A DNA stretch of 64,000 nucleotides from Streptomyces sp. 1-11 (GTDB taxonomy: Bacteria > Actinomycetota > Actinomycetes > Streptomycetales > Streptomycetaceae): positions 62,001 to 126,000 of the forward strand of contig NZ_BJTV01000003.1 of NCBI RefSeq assembly GCF_007176755.1. The letters are read 5' to 3'. The translations under genes and the position numbers were made by a program. Positions 44,394 through 52,032 of this stretch are shown one piece after another; within the stretch, counting starts at the first letter, position 1; each line of letters starts with the position of its first letter. Under the pieces are notes generated by a model. It did not search any database, was not told the DNA's origin, and worked only from the letters and a program-made list of their open reading frames with translations.

Positions 44394-45179
44394 TCAGCCG
44401 TCACCCCCTCCCACCACACCGCCCGCCAGCCCGATCACCACGGGCAGCACACCGATCGCGATGAACGCGGGCAGGAAGCACAGCCCCACCGGCGCGGAGA
44501 CCATCACGGCCGCTCTGCGCGCCCGGACCGTGGCTGCCCTTGCCCACTCCGCGCGGGCGTCCGAGGCGAGGCGGGCGACGGGGCCCGCAGCGGGCAGACC
44601 CGAATCGCCGGCCCGTTCCAGCAGCCGGGCGAGCGCTCCGGCGGCGGGCAGCGCGGCCAGCCGGCGCCAGGCGTCGACCGGCTCGCCACCGAGCCGTACC
44701 TCGGCCGCGCCCTGCTCCAGCGCCTCCCCTACCGGCCCCGCGAGGGCCTCTCCCACCGCTTGGGCGGCGAGCACCGGACCGGCGCCGGCCGCGATGCAGG
44801 CGGCCAGCAGGTCGGCGGCAAGGGGTAGTTGGCGGGCCGCGAGCCCGGTGTCGACGTCCTCCGCCGGGGCCGCCCCGGCCCTCCGGAGCCGCCACCGCCA
44901 CAACCCCGCGCCGACGGCGAGAGCCACGACCGCACCGGCCGCGCCCCCGGCCAGCGCCCAGGCACCGCACATCGCCCCGGCGACCGGCAGCCACCGCCGC
45001 ATCGTGTCGCCGGCCCGGAAGGGCGGGCCGGACCCGGTCTTCACCACGTCGAGCAGTCCGGCCACCCGGCGCCGTGCCCGCCGCCGGCGCCGGGCCATGA
45101 TCAGCCACCGGGCCGCCCAACCCGCGCTGAGCAGAACAGCCGCGGCCGTCCCCAGCCTGTGGACGAGTTCCGCGCTCAT
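44394..45179 (-). CDS. tadC: type II secretion F-domain protein TadC
   Basis: 261 residues from ATG 45179 (MSAELVHRLGTAAAV). A T2SSF domain lies at about residues 110-250: ARQLPLAADLLAACIAAGAGPVLAAQAVGEALAGPVGEAL in sections, flanked by hydrophobic helices at the N-terminus, the middle and the C-terminus (LCFLPAFIAIGVLPVVIGLAGG). With TadB it forms the inner-membrane platform on which the TadA ATPase drives pilus assembly. The start overlaps the tadB stop by ATGA, so the two are translationally coupled. Confidence 0.87.
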   Translation of the reverse strand: MSAELVHRLGTAAAVLLSAGWAARWLIMARRRRRARRRVAGLLDVVKTGSGPPFRAGDTMRRWLPVAGAMCGAWALAGGAAGAVVALAVGAGLWRWRLRRAGAAPAEDVDTGLAARQLPLAADLLAACIAAGAGPVLAAQAVGEALAGPVGEALEQGAAEVRLGGEPVDAWRRLAALPAAGALARLLERAGDSGLPAAGPVARLASDARAEWARAATVRARRAAVMVSAPVGLCFLPAFIAIGVLPVVIGLAGGVVGGGDG

Positions 45180-46039
45180 GCCGCCTCCGCTCCCCGCACG
45201 ATCCGCCCCGCCCACCACACCCCGGCGCCCTCGAACAGCGCCCCGGCCACCAGGCAGCCCAGCCCGGCGCCGCTGTGCAGCAGCACCCGCAGCGGGTGGG
45301 CGCCCATGGCCGAGCCGAGCAGCAGCCCCAATGCGGGCAGCACGGCGAGCAGCAGCGCCGTCGCCCGGGCCCCGGACAACTGGGCCCGCAGATCCGCCCG
45401 TTGGTCCCGCTCGGCACGCAGGGCCCCGTCCAGCCGGTCGATGCCGTCAGCGAGCCCGGCGCCCTGGTCCACGGCCACCCGCCAGCAGGCGGCGAGCCCC
45501 AGCAGCCCGTCGGCGCCCGGTTGCCGGGCCGCGACGGCCAGCGCGCCCGGCACATCACCGCCGAACCGCGCGGCCGCGACCACGCCGGCCTGCGCCTCCC
45601 CGAGCCCGCCGGAGTCCCGAGCGGCTCGCAGCAGTGCCTCACCGGGCTGCCTGCCGGCGCGCACCTCCCCGGCCAGCACCCCGCACAGGCCGATCACCGC
45701 GTCCGCACGCCGCTCCCCGGCCCGCCCCGCCTCCCGGGCCAGCCGCACCCGGCGCAGGACCGGCACCCCGGCGGCCCCCGCGACGACCGGAATCACCGAG
45801 GCGCCCAGCAGGGCGAGCAGCAGCCCCGCCGCCAGCGACCACCATTCGGGCCGCAGCCGTCCCCGCAGCCGCCGCAACTCCCCGGCGGCCCGTTCCCAGG
45901 AGGGCGGGCCGGTCGCCACCCCCGCGCCGCCGGCCAGCAGCAGCCGCGCCCGCCGCACCCCGTGCTGCCGTCCGCCCAGCAGCCAGGCCGCCGCTGCGAC
46001 ACAGGCCGCAGCCGCGCCCATCGACGCCTCACCGCTCAT
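45176..46039 (-). CDS. tadB: type II secretion F-domain protein TadB
   Basis: 287 residues. Hydrophobic helices at the N-terminus (AAAACVAAAAWLLGG) and middle (SLAAGLLLALLGASVIPVVAGAAGV), a T2SSF domain (about 115-235, ADAVIGLCGVLAGEVRAGRQPGEALLRAA), then two C-terminal helices. It pairs with TadC as the membrane platform. Its ATG lies 11 bases inside the end of tadA, and its stop overlaps tadC, so the whole string ssd-tadA-tadB-tadC is one tightly packed operon. Confidence 0.87.
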   Translation of the reverse strand: MSGEASMGAAAACVAAAAWLLGGRQHGVRRARLLLAGGAGVATGPPSWERAAGELRRLRGRLRPEWWSLAAGLLLALLGASVIPVVAGAAGVPVLRRVRLAREAGRAGERRADAVIGLCGVLAGEVRAGRQPGEALLRAARDSGGLGEAQAGVVAAARFGGDVPGALAVAARQPGADGLLGLAACWRVAVDQGAGLADGIDRLDGALRAERDQRADLRAQLSGARATALLLAVLPALGLLLGSAMGAHPLRVLLHSGAGLGCLVAGALFEGAGVWWAGRIVRGAEAA

Positions 46040-47240
46040 TTCCCTCGCTCCTCTCGTCCCGCTCGCTCCCGCCCCCGCCGCTCAACAACTCCCGCAACCG
46101 CTCCCAGCCGCGCTCCCGGGTGAAGGCCCGCTCGCCCCAGCGCAGTGCCGGCACTGTCCGCACCAGCCCCGAGGCGTCCCGTTCCAGCACGTGCACCTCG
46201 GCGATCCGGCGCCGCCCGGACCGGTCGCGTACCAGGTGGAGCACCACCGACAGCGCGGCCGCCAACTGGCTGTGCAGCGCCGCCCGGTCGAGCCCCGCCG
46301 CCGTACCGAGCGCTTCCAGACGGGCGGGCACGTCGGCGGCGGCGTTGGCGTGCACGGTCCCGCAGCCCTCGTGGCCGGTGTTGAGCGCGGCCAGCAGGTG
46401 CACCACCTCGGGACCCCGCACCTCGCCGATGACCAGGCGGTCGGGCCGCATCCGCAGCGCCTGACGGACAAGGTCCTCCAAGGTCACGAGGCCGGCGCCC
46501 TCCTGGTTCGCGGGCCGGGTCTCCAGCCGTACGACGTGTGGGTGGTCCGGTCTCAGCTCCGCCGAGTCCTCGGCGAGCACGATCCGTTCGCCGGGCTCGA
46601 CCAGGCCGAGCAGCGCACTCAGAAGGGTCGTCTTGCCACTACCGGTGCCTCCGCTGACCAGGAAGGACAGCCGGGCCGCGAGCAGTGCCCGCAGCATCCG
46701 GTCCCCGCCGGGCGGCACGGTGCCCGCCTCGACCAGTTCACCGAGCGTGAAGGCCCGGGGCCGCACGACGCGCAGGGACAGGCAGGTGCAGCCGACCGCC
46801 ACCGGCGGCAGCACCGCGTGCAGCCTGGTCCCGTCGGGCAGCCGGGCGTCGGCCCACGGCCGCGCGTCGTCCAGCCGGCGTCCGGCCACGGCCGCCAGCC
46901 GCTGCGCGAGGCGCCGCACGGCCGCCGCGTCCGGGAAGGCCACCGGTGTCAGTTCCAGGCCGCCGCCGCGGTCCACCCACACCCGGTCGGGGGCGGACAC
47001 GAGGACGTCCGTGACGCTCGGATCGGCGAGCAGCGGCTCCAGCGGGCCGGTCCCGACGAGTTCCGACCGCAGTTGCTCGGCCGCGCCCAGGACCTCGGCG
47101 TCACCGAGGACCCGTCCCTGTTCGCGCAGCGCCTGGGCGACGCGCGCCGGGGTCGGTTCGGCGCCGCTCTCGGCCAGCCTGCGGCGGACCCCGTCCAGCA
47201 GTGCCGTGACGTCGGCCCGTTCGAGCCCGGGCAGGGTCAT
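46029..47240 (-). CDS. tadA: TadA-family secretion/conjugation ATPase
   Basis: 403 residues. Secretion ATPase blocks: PLEPLLADPSVTDVLVSAPDRVWVDR, Walker A LVSGGTGSGKTTLLSALLG near residue 200, the Asp box ERIVLAEDSAELRP, Walker B RPDRLVIGEVRGPEVVHLLAALNTGH and the His box TVHANAAADVPARLEAL. It is a cytoplasmic hexamer that powers assembly of the Flp-type fibre. The start ATG 47240 overlaps the ssd stop. The C-terminus is Gly/Glu/Arg-rich (GGGGSERDERSEGNER). Confidence 0.94.
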   Translation of the reverse strand: MTLPGLERADVTALLDGVRRRLAESGAEPTPARVAQALREQGRVLGDAEVLGAAEQLRSELVGTGPLEPLLADPSVTDVLVSAPDRVWVDRGGGLELTPVAFPDAAAVRRLAQRLAAVAGRRLDDARPWADARLPDGTRLHAVLPPVAVGCTCLSLRVVRPRAFTLGELVEAGTVPPGGDRMLRALLAARLSFLVSGGTGSGKTTLLSALLGLVEPGERIVLAEDSAELRPDHPHVVRLETRPANQEGAGLVTLEDLVRQALRMRPDRLVIGEVRGPEVVHLLAALNTGHEGCGTVHANAAADVPARLEALGTAAGLDRAALHSQLAAALSVVLHLVRDRSGRRRIAEVHVLERDASGLVRTVPALRWGERAFTRERGWERLRELLSGGGGSERDERSEGNER

Positions 47241-48343
47241 CGGGGGCCTCCCGCCTCGACCAGCGCCTGCTCCCAGAAGGCGGTGCAGAAGCGGGCCAGC
47301 GGGCCGCGGCCGGTCACGGCGGGCGGCTTCCCGGTGCCGTGCGCCCGCTGCAGGGCCGGTTCCACGGGTACCTCGCCGGCCAGGGGCAGCCCGAGCAGCC
47401 GGGCGATCTCACGGTCGTCGAGACCGGGCGCGTACGGCCCGCGCACCGCCACGCGCAGGTCCCTCACGACCATGCCGAGCGCCGAGGCGACCCGGCCGGC
47501 CGCCGCGACCGCCCGCAGGTCGGCCGGGACGACGAGGAGCGCGAGGTCGAGCTGGGCGAGGGCTTCGGCGACCCCGTCGTCCAGGCGGCGCGGGAGGTCC
47601 ACCACGACCGTGCCGCCGCGCCGGCGGGCGGCGGCGAGCACCGCCCGGACGGCCTGGGCCGGGACGGCCACGCAGTCGCCGCGGTCCCAGCTGAGCACCC
47701 TCAGCGAGTGCAGCCGGGGCAGCGACTCCTCCAGCGCGCCGCCGCCGACCCGGCCGCGGGACGCGGCGAAGGCGGGCCAGCGCAGCCCCTCGGCGCTCTC
47801 GCCGCCGAGTAGCACGTCGAGACCGCCGCCCAGAGGATCGGCGTCGACGAGGAGGGTGCGCAGCCCCTCGCGTGCGGAGGTGACGGCCAGCGCGCAGGCC
47901 AGCGTGGACGCGCCGGCCCCGCCCCGGCCGCCGACGACGCCGACGGTCAGGGCCGGGCGGCCGACGCCCTCGGCGACGTCGGCGATGCGGTCGACCAGCC
48001 ACTGCTCGCCGTCGGGCAGCATCAGGACGTGGTCGGCGCCGATCTGGACGGCCCTCTTCCACACCCCGGAGTCGTCCTGGTCACGGCCGACCAGGACCAC
48101 CCCGCGCCGGCGTGTGGCTCCGCGCACCCGGCGGGCCGCGTCGTCGCCGACCAGGACGAGCGGGGCCGCTTCCCAGCCACCGCCGTGATCGGGTACACCG
48201 TGATGCACCTCGGGTGTGGCGCCCGCGGCCGCGCACAGGCGCAGCAGATCGTCCAGGAGGTCCGCGTCCTCGGTGACGATGAGCGGCCGTCCCGGCCGGC
48301 CTCCGGTGGCCGACGGCGGATCGTGGGCGACGGTTCCGGTCAT
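47237..48343 (-). CDS. ssd: septum site-determining protein Ssd (MinD/CpaE-like ATPase)
   Basis: 368 residues from ATG 48343 (GGGGGAG upstream). The N-terminal ~125 residues resemble a pseudo-receiver domain (PLIVTEDADLLDDLLRLCAAAG, LVLVGDDAARR). Then a deviant Walker A of the MinD/ParA superfamily, VGVVGGRGGAGASTLACALAV, lacks both usual lysines (GGRGGAGAS), followed by LLVDADPLGGGLDVLLGG and VVVDLPRRLDDGVAEAL. Mycobacterial Ssd (Rv3660c) alters septation; in Tad loci the same protein type (CpaE/TadZ) localises the pilus machine. Both roles may apply. It is the first gene of the Tad operon here. Confidence 0.88.
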   Translation of the reverse strand: MTGTVAHDPPSATGGRPGRPLIVTEDADLLDDLLRLCAAAGATPEVHHGVPDHGGGWEAAPLVLVGDDAARRVRGATRRRGVVLVGRDQDDSGVWKRAVQIGADHVLMLPDGEQWLVDRIADVAEGVGRPALTVGVVGGRGGAGASTLACALAVTSAREGLRTLLVDADPLGGGLDVLLGGESAEGLRWPAFAASRGRVGGGALEESLPRLHSLRVLSWDRGDCVAVPAQAVRAVLAAARRRGGTVVVDLPRRLDDGVAEALAQLDLALLVVPADLRAVAAAGRVASALGMVVRDLRVAVRGPYAPGLDDREIARLLGLPLAGEVPVEPALQRAHGTGKPPAVTGRGPLARFCTAFWEQALVEAGGPR

Positions 48344-48931
48344 GTGCTCCCCCTTCGCATGTGTTCCGCGCGGCCTCGGCGGCCCCGCGATTCCCGAAGA
48401 TGTGAAGGACCGGCAAGGGGCGTCCTTTGCGGGACGACAGAAACCGGCCATAGGCACTCCGGCAATCGGAACCGGCCATGAACTCACGGCCGTCGGAGCG
48501 CGTGGGAATCACGGTGCAGCGATCCGGGAAATCGTGTGGATCTTGGTCGAAAACCGTGGACGGCTCAGTGGTTGTGAATATCGCCGTCACCCATACCGGT
48601 GACATCTGTTCCGGCTTCTCCGACACCCCTGCGAAACTTCCTCAGAGCAGCCTTACGGCTACGTTCCGTGACCGCGCCGAGGCGTGACGAAGTGCGGTCG
48701 ACACCGGGCACGGCCGACCGCGAGACATGTTGAAAAGAGAAGAAAACCCGTCCGGACATGCGACGACCCCCGCCGGGGGGGAGAGCGGGGGTCGTCCCCA
48801 CGGCCGACTCGGGGGGGGAGGAGTCGGGCCGGGTTAGCACGGTCGCGAACGATCCGTGACTTCCATGGTGTACCCGAGAGCCTTCTCAGGCAAACCCACA
48901 CGCCCCACCTTACGCCGAATGGTGGGCGCCT
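48344..48931. other. 588-base intergenic region between ssd and the HAD gene, with two hairpins
   Basis: Divergent promoter zone. It contains a 12-bp perfect hairpin GACGACCCCCGC / GCGGGGGTCGTC (48762-48773 with 48785-48796) and a second CCGACTC / GAGTCGG (48804-48810 with 48821-48827) around a run of eight Gs. Both could be terminators or leader structures. A minus-strand frame of about 64 codons (MSGRVFFSFQHVSR...) exists between them and ssd but has poor codon bias and I do not call it. No promoter box stands out clearly for either gene. Confidence 0.5.
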
Positions 48932-49765
48932 ATGCTCAGGGGCGTGGAAAACCACTCCTTGCCCCGCGCAGCGGCCTTCTTTGACCTGGACAAGACGGTC
49001 ATTGCGAAGTCGAGCACGCTCACCTTCAGCAAGTCCTTCTACCAGGGTGGCCTGATCAACCGCAGGGCCGCGCTGCGGACCGCGTACGCCCAGTTCGTCT
49101 TCCTGGCCGGCGGTCTCGACCACGACCAGATGGAGCGGATGCGCCAGTACCTGTCCGGCATGTGCCGGGGCTGGAACGTCCGGCAGGTGAAGGAGATTGT
49201 CGCCGAGACCCTGCACGACCTGATCGACCCGATCATCTACGACGAGGCCGCGTCCCTCATCGAGGAGCACCACACGGCCGGACGCGACGTGGTGATCGTG
49301 TCCACCTCGGGCGCCGAGGTGGTCGAGCCGATCGGGGAACTGCTGGGCGCCGACCGGGTGGTGGCCACGCGCATGGTCGTCGGCGACGACGGCTGCTTCA
49401 CCGGGGAAGTGGAGTACTACGCGTACGGCCCGACCAAGGCCGAGGCCGTCCGGGAGCTGGCCGTGTCCGAGGGGTACGACCTGGACCGCTGCTACGCCTA
49501 CAGCGACTCGGCGACCGATCTGCCCATGCTCCAGGCGGTCGGGCACCCGCACGCCGTGAACCCGGACCGCGCACTGCGCCGCGAGGCGGTCGCCCGCGGG
49601 TGGCCGGTGCTGGAGTTCGCCCGGCCGGTGCGGCTCAAGCAGCGGCTGCCGGGATTCTCCGTACCGCCCCGCCCGGCCCTCGTGGCGGCGGCGGCCGTCG
49701 GAGCGGCGGCGGCGACCGCGGGCCTCGTCTGGTACGCGAGCCGGCGCCGGAGCACGACCTCCTGA
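48932..49765 (+). CDS. HAD-IB family phosphatase (SerB-like) with C-terminal membrane anchor
   Basis: 277 residues. HAD motif I AAFFDLDKTVIAKSST (nucleophile DLDKT), motif II VVIVSTSGAEVV, a Lys in the region GPTKAEAVREL, and motif III CYAYSDSATDLPML. The HAD-IB layout with its helical cap is that of phosphoserine phosphatase-like enzymes. Residues 245-265 (RPALVAAAAVGAAAATAGLVWYA) form a hydrophobic helix followed by basic SRRRS, so the enzyme is probably tethered to the inner face of the membrane. ATG 48932 has GGTGG upstream; GTG 48944 (VENHSLPR) is an alternative. The M. tuberculosis counterpart by order is Rv3661. Confidence 0.9.
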   Translation: MLRGVENHSLPRAAAFFDLDKTVIAKSSTLTFSKSFYQGGLINRRAALRTAYAQFVFLAGGLDHDQMERMRQYLSGMCRGWNVRQVKEIVAETLHDLIDPIIYDEAASLIEEHHTAGRDVVIVSTSGAEVVEPIGELLGADRVVATRMVVGDDGCFTGEVEYYAYGPTKAEAVRELAVSEGYDLDRCYAYSDSATDLPMLQAVGHPHAVNPDRALRREAVARGWPVLEFARPVRLKQRLPGFSVPPRPALVAAAAVGAAAATAGLVWYASRRRSTTS

Positions 49766-49859
49766 CCGTTTCGCGCCTTTTGCAGCCGAAAGTAAAGATG
49801 TGCAAGCAGGGGTTCCGCTTGCCCCGGAGGGTGCAGTACAAAGGTTTCAGGCCCGCGAG

Positions 49860-50098
49860 ACCAAGGACATCCGTGAGGATCCCCTACTACTACGCACTGG
49901 CCCCACGGACCCCGCACGAACACCGGGCACCCACGCGACGTCGACCCGTCGATTACGGGCCAGCCGCACCAGGTGACGGGCAAAGTCCCCGACCTGATGG
50001 GCACATATCGAGGACGCTTGGTAACCCGGTGAGCGTGCCAGCGGCGGTACGGGTTCCTCGTACCGCCGCAACCCTGTCCGGGCCCCTTCGAGGGGCCT
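49860..50098 (+). ncRNA. ssrS: 6S/Ms1-like regulatory RNA (scr3559 position), boundaries approximate
   Basis: The 358-base gap between the HAD and Fic-like genes folds as a long rod on the plus strand: GCACG (49914-49918) with CGTGC (50034-50038); CACCGGG (49921-49927) with CCCGGTG (50025-50031); GCG-TCGA (49935-49944) with TCGA-CGC (50008-50017); CAGGT-GGG with CCC-ACCTG at the tip (about 49970-49995). Outside, CTGG/CAG pairing leaves a large asymmetric C-rich bulge, like the 6S bubble. Two hairpins end it: GCGGCGGTACG/CGTACCGCCGC (50041-50070) and GGCCCC/GGGGCC with TTT (50081-50100). The 6S-like scr3559 of S. coelicolor and Ms1/MTS2823 of mycobacteria map between the same two neighbour genes. 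Confidence 0.8.
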
Positions 50099-50123
50099 TT
50101 CGCATGTGTCCGCGGTCCGCGGC

Positions 50124-50948
50124 TCAGGCGGCCCCGCGCTGCAGCGCCTCGCACACCGCGGTGGACTCGCGCGCTCCCAGTTCGATCGCACGGCCGCAGT
50201 GGGCGATCCACGCCGCCATGCCCTCGGGGGTGCCGGAGGCGTACCCGTCGAGGGCGGCCAGATAGGAGGCGCGGCCCAGTTCGGCGTGGCCCACCTCGGG
50301 CGGGCAGACCGCCTTGGGGTCGAGACCGCTGCCGATCAGGACGATCCGCTCGGCGGTGCGCGCGACCAGCCCGTTGTGCGAGGTGAACGGGCGCAGCGCG
50401 AGCAGCTCGCCGTGCACCACCGCCGCGGTGACCAGGGCCGGCGCCGAAGTGCCCGCGATGACCAGGTCCGCCAGTCCCTCCAGCCGGCCCGACACCTCCC
50501 GGGCGTCCGGCAGCGGCAGCTCGAGCAGGGGCTCGTCGACCGGCTCGCCCGCCTGGCGCGGCCGGCCGACCTCGTCGCCCTGGGTCGCGGCGGCCACCAG
50601 GTGCAGCCGGGCCAGCACCCGAAGCGGCGACTGCCGCCAGATGGACAGCAGCTGCCCCGCCTCGGCCGTGAGCCTCAGCGCCGCGCCCATGACCATCGCC
50701 TCGGCGTCGGCGCCGAAGTCGGAACGCCGGCGCACCTCCTCCAGGGCCCAGTCGGCGCCGGACAGCGCCGCGGAGCCGCGGGCGCCGCGCAGGGCGGCCT
50801 CGGAGGTGATCTCGTTGCTGCGGCGCCGCATGACCCGGTGCCCGTAGACCCGGTCCACGGCCTTGCGCACGGATTCCACGGACTCGGCCACGCCGGGCAG
50901 CGAGCCCAGGGCCGCGAGCGGATCGGCGGTCGCGCCTGTCGTACTCAT
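50124..50948 (-). CDS. degenerate Fic/DOC-like domain protein
   Basis: 274 residues from ATG 50948. The core LVTAAVVHGELLALRPFTSHNGLVARTAERIVL aligns with the Fic helix pair whose motif is HPFxDGNGRxxR. Here the catalytic His is Arg (RPF), Asp is Ser, and the GNGR turn reads HNGL, so AMP transfer is unlikely; the fold may be kept for binding. An N-terminal helical half contains VYGHRVMRRRSNEITSEAALRG and ALSGADWALEEVRRRSDFG. Such proteins are conserved in actinobacteria and often labelled oxidoreductase without basis; Rv3662c is the positional equivalent. A 22-bp palindrome spans its start codon. Start at 50984 is less likely. Confidence 0.75.
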   Translation of the reverse strand: MSTTGATADPLAALGSLPGVAESVESVRKAVDRVYGHRVMRRRSNEITSEAALRGARGSAALSGADWALEEVRRRSDFGADAEAMVMGAALRLTAEAGQLLSIWRQSPLRVLARLHLVAAATQGDEVGRPRQAGEPVDEPLLELPLPDAREVSGRLEGLADLVIAGTSAPALVTAAVVHGELLALRPFTSHNGLVARTAERIVLIGSGLDPKAVCPPEVGHAELGRASYLAALDGYASGTPEGMAAWIAHCGRAIELGARESTAVCEALQRGAA

Positions 50949-50958
50949 GAGTACGACA
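50937..50958. promoter_or_regulatory. perfect 22-bp palindrome over the start codon of the Fic-like gene
   Basis: TGTCGTACTCA followed directly by its exact complement TGAGTACGACA, with no spacer. The central CATG contains the ATG of the Fic-like gene (minus strand, 50946-50948). A dimeric regulator bound here would sit on the start of transcription or block the ribosome site. The CooC-like gene starts 90 bases to the right on the other strand. A 22-bp perfect palindrome is very unlikely by chance. Confidence 0.7.
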
Positions 50959-51009
50959 CTACGCACCCCGCCGCCCCACCCCACGAAGGAGTGGTCTTCT
51001 TCACTTCGC

Positions 51010-51040
51010 CTGACACGTACAGCTATCTATTGACTACTGT
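51010..51040 (+). promoter_or_regulatory. leaderless promoter of the CooC-like gene
   Basis: -35 CTGACA (51010-51015), 19-bp spacer, -10 TACTGT (51035-51040). The predicted start falls at about 51047-51049, the ATG itself, and no ribosome site precedes that ATG. The stretch is markedly AT-rich for the chromosome (CTATCTATTGACTAC). An in-frame GTG at 51043 would lie inside the promoter start region. Confidence 0.5.
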
Positions 51041-51048
51041 TCGTGAAC

Positions 51049-52029
51049 ATGAAAATTGCTTTCGTCGGGAAGGGCGGCAGCGGCAAGACCACGCTCTCCT
51101 CCCTCTTCGTCCGCCACCTCGTGGCCGCCGGCGCCCCGGTGCTCGCCATCGACGCCGACATCAACCAGCACCTCGGTCCCGCACTCGGGCTCGACGAGGC
51201 CCAGGCGGCCGCGCTGCCCGCGATGGGCGAGCGGCTGTCGCTGATCAAGGACCACCTGCGCGGTGCCAACCCGCGCATCGCCTCCGCCGCGACGATGATC
51301 AAGACGACTCCGCCCGGCGAGGGCTCGCGGCTGGTCCGGGTGGGAGAGCCGAACGCGGTGTACGACGCCTGTGCGCGTCCGGTGGAACTCGACGGCGGTG
51401 CCGTCCGTTTGATGGTCACCGGCCCCTTCACCGACGCGGACCTGGGGGTCGCCTGCTACCACTCCAAGACGGGAGCGGTGGAGCTGTTCCTGAACCACCT
51501 CGTCGACGGCCCCGACGAGTACGTCGTGGTCGACATGACGGCTGGTTCGGACTCCTTCGCCTCCGGCCTGTTCACCCGCTTCGACATGACGTTCCTCGTC
51601 GCCGAGCCGACCCGGAAGGGGGTCTCCGTCTACCGCCAGTACAAGGAGTACGCGCGCGACTTCGGCGTGGCCCTGAAGGTCGTCGGCAACAAGGTTCAAG
51701 GGCAGGACGACATCGACTTCCTCCGCACGGAGGTCGGCGACGACCTGCTGGTGACGGTCGGGCACTCGGACTGGGTGCGCGCCATGGAGAAGGGCCGCCC
51801 GCCCCGGTTCGGTCTCCTGGAGGAGGCCAACGTCCGTTCCCTGCATACACTGCGGGCCGCCGCCGACGCCACGTACGCATCACGCGACTGGGAGCGCTAC
51901 ACGCGCCAGATGGTCCACTTCCACCTCAGGAACGCCGAGGCCTGGGGCAACGAGCGCACCGGGACCGATCTGGCGGCGCAGGTCGATCCCGGGTTCGTGC
52001 TCGGTGAGGGTCTGGCAACCCCTGTGTGA
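51049..52029 (+). CDS. CooC/MinD-like P-loop ATPase
   Basis: 326 residues from ATG 51049 (MKIAFVGKGGSGKTTLSS). The deviant Walker A KGGSGKTT has the signature Lys of the ParA/MinD/CooC group; IDADINQHLGPALG is switch I, VVVDMTAGSDSF switch II. The closest family by eye is CooC, the ATPase that assists nickel insertion into CO dehydrogenase, but no such enzyme or Ni gene is nearby and the CooC Cys pair is not evident. Function here is unknown. It converges on the deacetylase-like gene with a three-base gap. The promoter appears leaderless. Confidence 0.83.
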   Translation: MKIAFVGKGGSGKTTLSSLFVRHLVAAGAPVLAIDADINQHLGPALGLDEAQAAALPAMGERLSLIKDHLRGANPRIASAATMIKTTPPGEGSRLVRVGEPNAVYDACARPVELDGGAVRLMVTGPFTDADLGVACYHSKTGAVELFLNHLVDGPDEYVVVDMTAGSDSFASGLFTRFDMTFLVAEPTRKGVSVYRQYKEYARDFGVALKVVGNKVQGQDDIDFLRTEVGDDLLVTVGHSDWVRAMEKGRPPRFGLLEEANVRSLHTLRAAADATYASRDWERYTRQMVHFHLRNAEAWGNERTGTDLAAQVDPGFVLGEGLATPV

Positions 52030-52032
52030 CGT

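Noticed and set aside
44829..48188. 1119-codon plus-strand frame across the Tad cluster
   Set aside because: Ser/Arg/Pro-rich translation without domains, opposite tadC, tadB, tadA and ssd.
48565..48762. Minus-strand small frame MSGRVFFSFQHVSR... upstream of ssd
   Set aside because: Codon third positions are not GC-biased, no ribosome site is seen, and its start is inside a terminator-like hairpin.
51049..52029. Nickel-chaperone CooC working with CO dehydrogenase
   Set aside because: No CODH, Ni-transport or hydrogenase genes are in the window, and the CooC cysteine pair is not visible, so only the ATPase family is claimed.
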